Source: Curtobacterium sp. MR_MD2014 (GTDB taxonomy: Bacteria; Actinomycetota; Actinomycetes; Actinomycetales; Microbacteriaceae). Taken from it: 64,000 bases of DNA. The notes beneath the pieces were generated by a model. It worked only from the letters and a program-made list of their open reading frames with translations, was not told where the DNA came from and made no database searches. Position numbers and translations under genes: made by a program. This document shows, piece after piece, positions 56,837 through 64,000 of this stretch (position 1 is its first letter; each line of letters opens with the position of its first letter). The DNA lies in contig NZ_CP009755.1 in assembly GCF_000772085.1 (NCBI RefSeq), forward strand, positions 2,108,001-2,172,000, in the 5' to 3' direction.

Positions 56837-57961
56837 TCAGGCCGGGTCCGTCAGGCGCGTCATCCACCCGTGGGGGTCGGGACGACGGCCGTACTGGATG
56901 TCGGTCAGCTCCTGGCGGAGCGACATCGTCAAATCGCCGGCACCGACGGTCGGCGACCCGATCGTGAAGCCCTCGCCGCGGAGCTCCGCGATCGGCGTGA
57001 CCACCGCGGCCGTCCCGCAGGCGAACGCCTCGGTGATCGAGCCGTCGGCCACCCCGTCCCGCCACTCGTCGAGCGTCACCCGACGACGCTCCACCCGGAG
57101 CCCGCGGTCCTCGGCGAGCTGCAGGATCGAGTCGCGGGTGATGCCCTCGAGGATCGACTCCGAGTCCGGCGTGACGAGCGTGCTGTCCGACCGCACGAGC
57201 ACGACGTTCATGCCGCCGAGCTCCTCGAGGTACCGGCCCTCCTCGGAGTCGAGGAACATCACCTGCTGGCAGCCCTGCTCGTAGGCCTCCTGCTGCGGGA
57301 GCAGGGACGCGGCGTAGTTCCCGCCGGTCTTCGCAGCCCCGGTCCCGCCACGTGCGGCACGGGCGTACTTCGTCGACAGCCAGATGCTCACGGGCTTCGG
57401 TCCGGACGTGAAGTACGCCCCCGCCGGGCTGGCGATGCAGTGGTACGCGACCTCCTGCGCGGCACGGACGCCGAGGAAGGACTCGGTCGCGATCATGAAC
57501 GGACGCAGGTACAGGCTGGTCTCCGGCGCCGACGGCACCCAGTCCACGTCGGCGCGGACGAGCTGCCGGACCGACTCGACGAAGACCTCGAGCGGCAGCT
57601 CCGGGAGCGCGAGCCGACGGGCCGAGCGCTGGAAGCGGCGCGCGTTCGCGTCCGGCCGGAAGGACCACACCGACCCGTCCGCGTGGCGGTAGGCCTTCAT
57701 GCCCTCGAAGATCTCCTGCGCGTAGTGGAACACGCTGGCGCTGGGGTCGAGGGTCAGCGGTCCGTACGGGTGGATCGATGCGCTGTGCCAGCCGGCTTCG
57801 AGCGACCACGCGACGGTGGCCATGTGGTCGGTGAAGTACTTGCCGAAGCCCGGGTCGGCGAGGATCTCCTCGCGCTCGGCCGCGGCCCGACGCTCGGGCG
57901 ACGGCGTGTTCGCGAACTCGAGGGCGAAGTCGCCGTCGGTCTCGGTGTCGGTGCTGCTCAT
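56837..57961 (-). CDS. ilvE: Branched-chain amino acid aminotransferase
   Basis: IlvE transfers the amino group to the oxo acids of leucine, isoleucine and valine. The 374-residue fold type IV PLP enzyme has FHYAQEIFEGMKAYR, TGAAKTGGNYAASLLPQ with the Schiff-base Lys, LEELGGMNVVLV and AFACGTAAVVTPI. The length fits the longer actinobacterial form. ATG at 57961, 14 bases after leuB. Confidence 0.96.
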   Translation of the reverse strand: MSSTDTETDGDFALEFANTPSPERRAAAEREEILADPGFGKYFTDHMATVAWSLEAGWHSASIHPYGPLTLDPSASVFHYAQEIFEGMKAYRHADGSVWSFRPDANARRFQRSARRLALPELPLEVFVESVRQLVRADVDWVPSAPETSLYLRPFMIATESFLGVRAAQEVAYHCIASPAGAYFTSGPKPVSIWLSTKYARAARGGTGAAKTGGNYAASLLPQQEAYEQGCQQVMFLDSEEGRYLEELGGMNVVLVRSDSTLVTPDSESILEGITRDSILQLAEDRGLRVERRRVTLDEWRDGVADGSITEAFACGTAAVVTPIAELRGEGFTIGSPTVGAGDLTMSLRQELTDIQYGRRPDPHGWMTRLTDPA

Positions 57962-57975
57962 CTGGGTGACTCCTG

Positions 57976-59043
57976 TCAGGCGGTGGTGGTGCGTGCTGCG
58001 ACCGCGGCGGCGATGGCGTCGCCGACCTCGGCCGTGCTGCGCGGCGTGGTGCCCCGGCTCGCGAGGTCGGCCTCGACCGCCTGTGTCACGGCCGCCGCCA
58101 GGTCTGCACGACCGAGGTGGTCGAGCAGCAGGGCGACGGACAGGACGGCGGCGGTCGGGTCGGCGACCTGCTGGCCTGCGATGTCCGGCGCGGAACCGTG
58201 GACCGGCTCGAACATGCTGGGGAAGGTGCCGTCCGGGTTGATGTTCCCCGAGGCCGCCAGACCGATGCCGCCGCTGATCGCGCCGGCCAGGTCGGTGATG
58301 ATGTCCCCGAACAGGTTGTCGGTGACGATGACGTCGAACCGCCCGGGCTCGCGGACCATGTGGATCGTCACCGCGTCGACGTGCTGGTAGTCGACGGTCA
58401 CGTCCGGGTGCTCCTCGGCGACCGCCGCGACCGTCCGCTGCCAGAGGGAACCCGCGTGCACGAGCACGTTGCTCTTGTGCACGAGGGTCAGGTGCTTCCG
58501 CGGGCGGCGGGAGGCGAGGTCGAAGGCGTACCGGACGACGCGCTCGACACCGTGTGCCGTGTTGAGGGACACCTCGGTGGCGATCTCGTGCGGCGTGCCG
58601 ACGCGGATCGCGCCGCCGTTGCCGACGTACGGGCCCTCGGTGCCCTCGCGCACGACGACGAAGTCGACCGCGCCCGGGTCGGCGAGCGGGCTCGCGACCG
58701 AGGAGTACACCGTCGTGGGGCGGAGGTTGACGTAGTGGTCGAACGCGAAGCGCAGCTTCAGCAGGAGTCCACGCTCGATGATCCCGCCCGCGAGTCGCGG
58801 GTCGCGCGGGTCACCGCCGACGGCGCCGAGCAGGATCGCGTCGTGCTCGGCGATGGCGGACATGTCGTCCTCGGTGAGGATGTCGCCCGTCTCGAGGTAC
58901 CGGGCGGCACCGAGCGAGAAGGCGGTCTCCTGCACGTCGAGGTCGTCCGGTAGCACCGCGTGCAGGACCTTCAGCGCTTCGTCCACCACCTCGGGCCCGA
59001 TGCCGTCGCCGCGGACGACCGCCAGCTTGAGCGTCTGTGCCAT
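57976..59043 (-). CDS. leuB: 3-isopropylmalate dehydrogenase
   Basis: LeuB oxidatively decarboxylates 3-isopropylmalate in leucine synthesis. The 355-residue protein has [50 protein letters not shown] and [16 protein letters not shown] (the metal-binding Asp). It is separated from leuCD by about 35 kb in the window, and lies 11 bases after serA. Confidence 0.97.
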   Translation of the reverse strand: MAQTLKLAVVRGDGIGPEVVDEALKVLHAVLPDDLDVQETAFSLGAARYLETGDILTEDDMSAIAEHDAILLGAVGGDPRDPRLAGGIIERGLLLKLRFAFDHYVNLRPTTVYSSVASPLADPGAVDFVVVREGTEGPYVGNGGAIRVGTPHEIATEVSLNTAHGVERVVRYAFDLASRRPRKHLTLVHKSNVLVHAGSLWQRTVAAVAEEHPDVTVDYQHVDAVTIHMVREPGRFDVIVTDNLFGDIITDLAGAISGGIGLAASGNINPDGTFPSMFEPVHGSAPDIAGQQVADPTAAVLSVALLLDHLGRADLAAAVTQAVEADLASRGTTPRSTAEVGDAIAAAVAARTTTA

Positions 59044-59054
59044 GTCCCGGACCC

Positions 59055-60644
59055 CTACAGCGTGATGTCGATCTCGCGGAGCGAGGTCGCGTCGATGGTG
59101 GAGCGCACGTGCTCGAGGATCTCCGCGGGCACCGGCGAGTCGACCGTCAGGACGCTCAGCGCCTGCCCGCCGGCGGCCTCGCGCGAGATCTGCATCGCGG
59201 CGATGTTGATGCCGGAGTCGCCGAACTCCTTGCCGTAGACCGCGACGATGCCGGGGCGGTCGGTGTAGACCATCACGACGTGGTGCGCGTCGAGGGCGAC
59301 CTCGACGTCGTGGCCGTTGATCTCCACGAGCTTCTCGACCTGCTTGGCACCGGTCAGCGTGCCGGACACGCTGATCGCGGGCCCGTCGGACTGGGCACCG
59401 CGGATCGTGAGGACGTTGCGGTACTCCGGGCTGTCGGCGTCGGTGATGAGCCGGACGCTCACGCCGCGCTGCTCCGCGATGAGCGGGGCGTTGACGTACG
59501 AGACCTGGTCGCTGACGACGTCGGTGAAGACGCCCTTGAGGGCTGCGAGCTTCAGCACGCTGACGTCGTACTGCGCGAGCTCGCCGTGCACCTCGACGTC
59601 GATGCTCGTCACCGGCGAGGTGGCCAGGCCGGTGAAGACCTGACCGAGCTTCTCCATGAGCGGGATCCCCGGGCGGACGTACGGGTCGATGACGCCGCCG
59701 GCGACGTTGACCGCGTCCGGCACGAGTTCGCCGCCGAGCGCGAGGCGCACGGACTTCGCGACGGAGACGCCGGCCTTCTCCTGGGCCTCGTCCGTCGAGG
59801 CGCCGAGGTGCGGCGTGACGACGACGTTCGGCAGCGCGAGCAGCGGCGAGTCCTTCGGCGGCTCGGACACGAAGACGTCGAGGCCGGCGCCGGCGATCTC
59901 CCCGGACGTGAGCGCCCGGTGCAGGGCGTCCTCGTCGATCAGGCCGCCGCGGGCGACGTTCACGACGAACGCGGTCGGCTTCATGAGCGCGAACTGCTCG
60001 TCCGAGATCATGCCCACCGTCTCCGGCGTCTTCGGCATGTGGATCGTGGTGAAGTCCGCACGACGGAGGAGGTCCTCGAGCGACACCAGCTCGACCCCGA
60101 GCTGCTGGGCCCTGGCCGTCGTGACGTAGGGGTCGTACGCGATGACCGAGACGCCGAACGCCTGCAGGCGCTGCGTGATGAGCGCGCCGATGCGGCCGAG
60201 GCCGATGATGCCGACGGTCTTCTCGTAGAGCTCGACGCCCGTGTACGACGAACGCTTCCACGCGCCGGCGGCGAGCGACGCGTGGGCCGCGGGGATGTGG
60301 CGCGCGAGCGACAGGATGTGGCCGACCGTGAGCTCGGCGGCCGAGATGATGTTCGACGTCGGCGCGTTGACGACCATCACGCCGGCGGTGGTCGCCGCCT
60401 TGATGTCGACGTTGTCCAGGCCGACGCCCGCGCGGGCGACCACCTTGAGCTGCGGCGCCGCGGCGATGGCCTCGGCGTCGATCTTCGTGGCGGACCGCAC
60501 CAGCACGGCGTGCGCGTCGGCGAGGGAGGACAGGAGCGCGGCACGGTCGGTACCGTCCACGTTCCGGATCTCGAAGTCGGGCCCGAGGGCGTCGACGGTG
60601 GCGGGCGAGAGTTCTTCGGCGATCAGGACGACCGGCTTCGGCAC
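59055..60644 (-). CDS. serA: D-3-phosphoglycerate dehydrogenase
   Basis: SerA catalyses the first step of serine synthesis. The 529-residue protein is the long actinobacterial form: a substrate domain, a Rossmann domain with [31 protein letters not shown] and [12 protein letters not shown], then an allosteric substrate-binding domain and a C-terminal ACT domain ([21 protein letters not shown]), where serine feedback is expected. The start is a GTG at 60644. TACGAT about 38 bases upstream could be its -10. Confidence 0.96.
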   Translation of the reverse strand: MPKPVVLIAEELSPATVDALGPDFEIRNVDGTDRAALLSSLADAHAVLVRSATKIDAEAIAAAPQLKVVARAGVGLDNVDIKAATTAGVMVVNAPTSNIISAAELTVGHILSLARHIPAAHASLAAGAWKRSSYTGVELYEKTVGIIGLGRIGALITQRLQAFGVSVIAYDPYVTTARAQQLGVELVSLEDLLRRADFTTIHMPKTPETVGMISDEQFALMKPTAFVVNVARGGLIDEDALHRALTSGEIAGAGLDVFVSEPPKDSPLLALPNVVVTPHLGASTDEAQEKAGVSVAKSVRLALGGELVPDAVNVAGGVIDPYVRPGIPLMEKLGQVFTGLATSPVTSIDVEVHGELAQYDVSVLKLAALKGVFTDVVSDQVSYVNAPLIAEQRGVSVRLITDADSPEYRNVLTIRGAQSDGPAISVSGTLTGAKQVEKLVEINGHDVEVALDAHHVVMVYTDRPGIVAVYGKEFGDSGINIAAMQISREAAGGQALSVLTVDSPVPAEILEHVRSTIDATSLREIDITL

Positions 60645-60743
60645 AGCTGCAGTTCCTCACACGAGACGGGCGGTATCCCACCATCGTATCGACGCGGGGA
60701 CCCGGTTACGACCGCACCGTCGGTCCCCGACGGAACCACGCGC

Positions 60744-60787
60744 CGGTCCGGAGGCGCGGAGCCAGCGGGCACCGTGCCTCCCGTCCG
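60744..60787. repeat. Dispersed palindromic repeat, degenerate copy
   Basis: CGGTCCGGAGGCGCGG (60744-60759) and ACCGTGCCTCCCGTCCG (60771-60787) are an imperfect version of the element. It lies 20 bases past the stop of the membrane protein gene at 60808 and upstream of serA, so it may terminate the former. Confidence 0.6.
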
Positions 60788-60807
60788 TGGGACGGTAGCG
60801 ACGTGCG

Positions 60808-61188
60808 TCAGAAGTCGAGCAGGCGCGGCACGAACAGCTGGAGGTCGAGCCAGAGCGCGCCCGCCGCCGCGAACGCGACGACGAAGACACCGACCGTCAC
60901 CGACAGCCGAGCCCGGCGCGTCGTCCAGAGGGCGACCACGAACGCGACGGGCGCGATCGCGATGTCGAGGACGAGCCAGCCCCAGGGAGTGCTGCGCTGC
61001 AGCGACGAACCACCGGAGGTCGTCTCGAGGAACGTGTTGAACGCGCGAACCGACTGCGAGACGGTGACGAGGTTCCCGACACTCTGGACGGTCATGTAGG
61101 CGAACAGCGCGCCGAAGACCACCCAGACGACGATGCGGCCGACGAGCGGGGACGAGGTCCGGCGGGCTGCCGGTGTCGTGGCGGTCAC
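60808..61188 (-). CDS. Small membrane protein, unknown function
   Basis: This 126-residue protein has about four hydrophobic segments (WVVFGALFAYMTVQSVGNLV, LVLDIAIAPVAFVVALW and two more) and a central soluble loop. No family is recognised. The GTG at 61188 overlaps the stop of the upstream small membrane protein (GTGA). The pair may act together. A longer frame upstream is rejected because it would swallow that neighbour. Confidence 0.75.
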   Translation of the reverse strand: MTATTPAARRTSSPLVGRIVVWVVFGALFAYMTVQSVGNLVTVSQSVRAFNTFLETTSGGSSLQRSTPWGWLVLDIAIAPVAFVVALWTTRRARLSVTVGVFVVAFAAAGALWLDLQLFVPRLLDF

Positions 61189-61625
61189 CCGAAGCTCCTG
61201 GTCATGAGGAACGGCCAGGGGAAGAGCACGGCGGCTCCGAGCAGCATCCACAGCAGCCGCGTGCGGGTCCGACGACCACGACCGGCCCAGAGCACCACGG
61301 TGAACCACAGCGCGGGCGCAACGATCGACAGGAAGCGGAGGACCTCGACGAAGACGGTGAGCAGCGTGTCGACGTTCGCGACGTACGCGGTCGAGGCGGT
61401 GAGCAGCCACGCCACCGTGTAGAGCAGGTAGAGCCCGCCGAAGACCCCGAAGCCGACCAGGGCACCGGAGGTCTCCGGGCGCTCCGGGTCGCGTCCGCCG
61501 TGGCCCTTCACCGTGACCGGGTTGTGGGCCGCGTCGACGTGGGTCGCGTCGTCCGCGTCGCCCCAGCTGAGGGCGTCGTCGTCGTGGTCGACCGAGCCGT
61601 CGGGCGGGGATGCTGCCGTGGTCAT
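61185..61625 (-). CDS. Small membrane protein, unknown function
   Basis: This 146-residue protein has an acidic hydrophilic N-terminal third (about 1-50), then four hydrophobic segments such as GFGVFGGLYLLYTVAWLL and ILWMLL-like LLWMLLGAAVLFPWPFLM. No family is recognised. ATG at 61625, 50 bases after mtlD. Coupled to the following small membrane protein gene. Confidence 0.8.
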   Translation of the reverse strand: MTTAASPPDGSVDHDDDALSWGDADDATHVDAAHNPVTVKGHGGRDPERPETSGALVGFGVFGGLYLLYTVAWLLTASTAYVANVDTLLTVFVEVLRFLSIVAPALWFTVVLWAGRGRRTRTRLLWMLLGAAVLFPWPFLMTRSFG

Positions 61626-61675
61626 GGGGACGATTCTACGAGGGACCCGCGACGGCGGACACCACGAGGGATCGC

Positions 61676-62866
61676 TCAGACGTCGGCGGGCTGGGTCGCG
61701 AGGACCCCGGCGACGACGTCGCGCACCGCGGGGAACAGCGGGTGGCTCTCCACGAGCCCGGTCAGGATCTCGGTGAGTGCGTGCGCCGTCGCGCCGGAGC
61801 GGAGCAGGGCGTGCAGCTCGATCGACTCGGGGTCGTTCTCGTCGTCGAACGCCAGGGCGACCCGGACCGCTCCGAGCAGGTGCTCGACCGGGAGCCCGCG
61901 TTCGGCCAGCTGCGACGCCGGGCCGATGAAGCGCTCACGCCGTCCGAGCTTCCGCAGCGGGTTGCGCCCCACACGCGCCGTGGTGTCCGGCAGGAGCGGG
62001 TTCGCGATGCGGGTGAGGTTCGCAGCGACGTAGCGGGCGTGCTCGGCCGGGTCGAACCCGTGCTTGGCGACCAGCAGCGCGGTCGTCTCGGCGAGGACCC
62101 CGTCGACCTCGGCGCGGACCTCGCGGTCCTCGAGGGCCTCGCGGATGAGTCGGATCCCGCGGACGAAGCCGTGGTACGCCGCGGTCGCGTGGGCGGTGTT
62201 CACCGTGTAGAGCTTCCGCTCGACGAACGGCTGCAGGTCGTCGACCCAGGTGACGCCGTCGATCTGCGGCGGCTCGGCGTCGGACGGAGCGAAGGGGGTG
62301 CGCTCGATGACCCACTCGTAGAACGGCTCGAGCACGACGTCGAGACCACCGGACTGTCCGAGCACCCCGGACTGGTCCGGGACGATGCGGTCGATCGCGC
62401 AGTTCGCGAAGACCGCCGCGACGTGACGGTCCTCGAGGATCGGGGCGCGTCGGATGCTGGCGTGCAGCGAGTCCGTCGCGTTGAAGGCGTTCTCGCAGGC
62501 CACGACCGTGACGTCGCCGCGCTCGGGCGCCCGTGCCGCGAGGCCCTCGGCGATGACGGGGGCGACGAGCGGCAGCGTGCGTGCACCGACGGCGGTCGTG
62601 ACGACGTCGGCCTCGGCGATCGCCTGGACGACGCGCTCACGGTCGGTCTTGCTGCTGAGTGCACGGAAGCCGTACACGAGGTGTTCGACGGGCTGCTCGC
62701 CGACCTCGTGGACCACGAAGCGGCCGGCGTCGTTGAGCGCGGAGACCACGCGGTCGTCCACGTCGACGAAGGTGAGCTCGTAACCGCTCGCGACCAGGAA
62801 CTGACCCACGAACCCGCGCCCGATCTTGCCGGCGCCGATGTGGACCGCTCGCTTCGTCACCGCCAT
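61676..62866 (-). CDS. mtlD: Mannitol-1-phosphate 5-dehydrogenase
   Basis: MtlD oxidises mannitol-1-phosphate to fructose-6-phosphate. The 396-residue protein begins AVHIGAGKIGRGFVGQFL (Rossmann), has VVACENAFNATD, and the catalytic Lys region ERKLYTVNTAHATAAYHG. No mannitol PTS gene is in the window, so it may serve compatible-solute metabolism or a distant transporter. ATG at 62866; GGGAGG lies 8 bases upstream. Confidence 0.93.
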   Translation of the reverse strand: MAVTKRAVHIGAGKIGRGFVGQFLVASGYELTFVDVDDRVVSALNDAGRFVVHEVGEQPVEHLVYGFRALSSKTDRERVVQAIAEADVVTTAVGARTLPLVAPVIAEGLAARAPERGDVTVVACENAFNATDSLHASIRRAPILEDRHVAAVFANCAIDRIVPDQSGVLGQSGGLDVVLEPFYEWVIERTPFAPSDAEPPQIDGVTWVDDLQPFVERKLYTVNTAHATAAYHGFVRGIRLIREALEDREVRAEVDGVLAETTALLVAKHGFDPAEHARYVAANLTRIANPLLPDTTARVGRNPLRKLGRRERFIGPASQLAERGLPVEHLLGAVRVALAFDDENDPESIELHALLRSGATAHALTEILTGLVESHPLFPAVRDVVAGVLATQPADV

Positions 62867-63051
62867 CCGATGATCCTCCCACGTCGGAGGACCCGGTCGT
62901 GACCACTCCTCGCGACGCCGCGGAGCGGCATCGGCAGCACTGCAGGACGGGTCACGGAAGCGGAGCGCCCGGGTACGGGGACGCCACGGGGGCGCCAGGT
63001 GCTGGCGCTGGAGCTGGAGGGGTACAGGTGCATGTCGTTCGGGTCACGTCG

Positions 63052-63083
63052 CGAGGCGGCGGTGCGAACGCACCGCCGCCTCG
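63052..63083 (-). terminator. ilvC terminator
   Basis: Perfect 14-base arms CGAGGCGGCGGTGC and GCACCGCCGCCTCG with loop GAAC, 24 bases past the ilvC stop. The remaining gap to mtlD (62867-63051) holds no supported gene. Confidence 0.9.
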
Positions 63084-63106
63084 GGAGTCGGGTGGTCGAC
63101 CGCAGA

Positions 63107-64000
63107 CTACCGCGCGGCCGAGCCGTCCACGTAGTCGGCGTCGTTCGACTTCCACGCGAACAGCGCGCGGAGCTCGCGGCCGGTGGCCTCGATCGGGTGG
63201 CCCTCGCCCTTCGCGCGGAGCTCCTTGAACTCCGGCGCGCCGGCGTCCTGGTCCTCGATGAAGCGCTTGGCGAAGGTGCCGTCCTGGATGTCGGAGAGCA
63301 CGGCCTTCATGTTCTCCTTGACCTCGGGCGAGATCACGCGGGGGCCGGAGACGTAGTCACCGAACTCGGCGGTGTCGGAGATCGACCAGCGCTGCTTGGT
63401 GAGGCCGCCCTCCCAGATGAGGTCGACGATGAGCTTGAGCTCGTGCAGGACCTCGAAGTAGGCGATCTGCGGCTGGTAGCCCGCCTCGACCAGGGTCTCG
63501 AAGCCGTACTGGATGAGCTGCGACGTGCCACCGCAGAGGACGGCCTGCTCACCGAACAGGTCGGTCTCGGTCTCCTCGGTGAAGGTCGTCTTGATGCCGC
63601 CGGAACGCAGGCCGCCGATGGCCTTGGCGTACGACCAGGCGAGGTCCCAGGCGCTGCCGGAGGCGTCGACCTCGACGGCGACGATCACGGGCACACCACG
63701 GCCGGCCTCGTACTCGCGACGGACGGTGTGCCCCGGGCCCTTCGGCGCGACGAGCGCGACGTCGACGCCCTCGGGGGCCTCGATGTAGCCGTAGCGGATG
63801 TTGAAGCCGTGGCCGAAGACGAGCGTCGCGCCGTCCTTCAGGTTCGGCTCGATGTCCTCGGCGTAGACGATGCGCTGCACCTGGTCCGGCGCGAGGATCA
63901 CGACGACGTCGGCGTTCTTCGTCGCCTCGGCCGGGGTGAGGACCTCGAAGCCCGCCTCGGTCGCCTTGTCGCGGCTCTTCGAGCCCTCCTGGAGGCCGAT
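63107..64000 (-). CDS. ilvC: Ketol-acid reductoisomerase (5' part missing)
   Basis: IlvC converts acetolactate and acetohydroxybutyrate in isoleucine/valine synthesis. The frame runs off the window edge, so the N-terminal NADPH motif is missing. Visible parts: [70 protein letters not shown] (Mg-binding acidic residues) and [14 protein letters not shown]. This is the short class I enzyme. A terminator follows it, so mtlD is separate. Confidence 0.97.
   Translation of the reverse strand: MGLQEGSKSRDKATEAGFEVLTPAEATKNADVVVILAPDQVQRIVYAEDIEPNLKDGATLVFGHGFNIRYGYIEAPEGVDVALVAPKGPGHTVRREYEAGRGVPVIVAVEVDASGSAWDLAWSYAKAIGGLRSGGIKTTFTEETETDLFGEQAVLCGGTSQLIQYGFETLVEAGYQPQIAYFEVLHELKLIVDLIWEGGLTKQRWSISDTAEFGDYVSGPRVISPEVKENMKAVLSDIQDGTFAKRFIEDQDAGAPEFKELRAKGEGHPIEATGRELRALFAWKSNDADYVDGSAAR

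Overview
The window reads as chromosome of a high-GC actinobacterium of the family Microbacteriaceae. The 16S rRNA gene (54054-55573, minus strand) looks like Curtobacterium from memory; no database search was possible. The strongly biased base composition opens long spurious frames antisense to almost every real gene, and these were left out. Many genes appear to be expressed from leaderless mRNAs: a TANNNT -10 box lies only 6-8 bases before the start codon at recG, rsmD, thiL, the DUF3515 gene and several others. Overlapping GTGA/ATGA stop-start junctions are frequent.

Layout. 1-24075 is mostly core housekeeping: two tandem GT-C-like membrane proteins behind ftsY, a Mn2+ riboswitch and terC, smc-mutM-rnc-rpmF-DUF177-coaD-recG, rsmD, thiL, a DUF3515 lipoprotein, the ddlA-gpsA-plsC-murA-leuD-leuC run, and a FUSC membrane protein. 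24076-24404 is a repeat-filled gap. 24405-26255 is a ridA-crcB-crcB-phosphatase operon, probably for fluoride export. 26340-31677 is a desferrioxamine-type siderophore operon (decarboxylase, N-hydroxylase, and a fused acyltransferase/NIS synthetase) behind a near-perfect DtxR iron box. 31788-34905 holds an orphan flavoprotein with an 18-bp minisatellite and a MarR/FAD-monooxygenase divergent pair. Two identical tRNA-Glu genes and a metallo-beta-lactamase-fold protein follow.

36060-47263 is an accessory surface-polysaccharide locus: four GT2 glycosyltransferases, a GT14-like glycosyltransferase, a flippase, a large polytopic membrane protein preceded by a coupled 10-codon leader ORF, a Tat-exported GH16 glycanase, and a 67-aa Cys/His-rich protein of unknown function. 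This is the least described part of the window.

47494-64000 returns to core functions: tRNA-Gln, a thioredoxin-reductase-like flavoprotein, gltX, a complete 16S-23S-5S operon, then FAH, ilvE, leuB and serA, two small membrane proteins, mtlD, and the truncated ilvC. Together with leuCD this supplies much of branched-chain amino acid and serine synthesis. A dispersed palindromic element (core CGGACGGGAGGCGCGG and its complement) recurs in several gaps and is not limited to gene ends. No CRISPR array, insertion sequence or prophage was seen.
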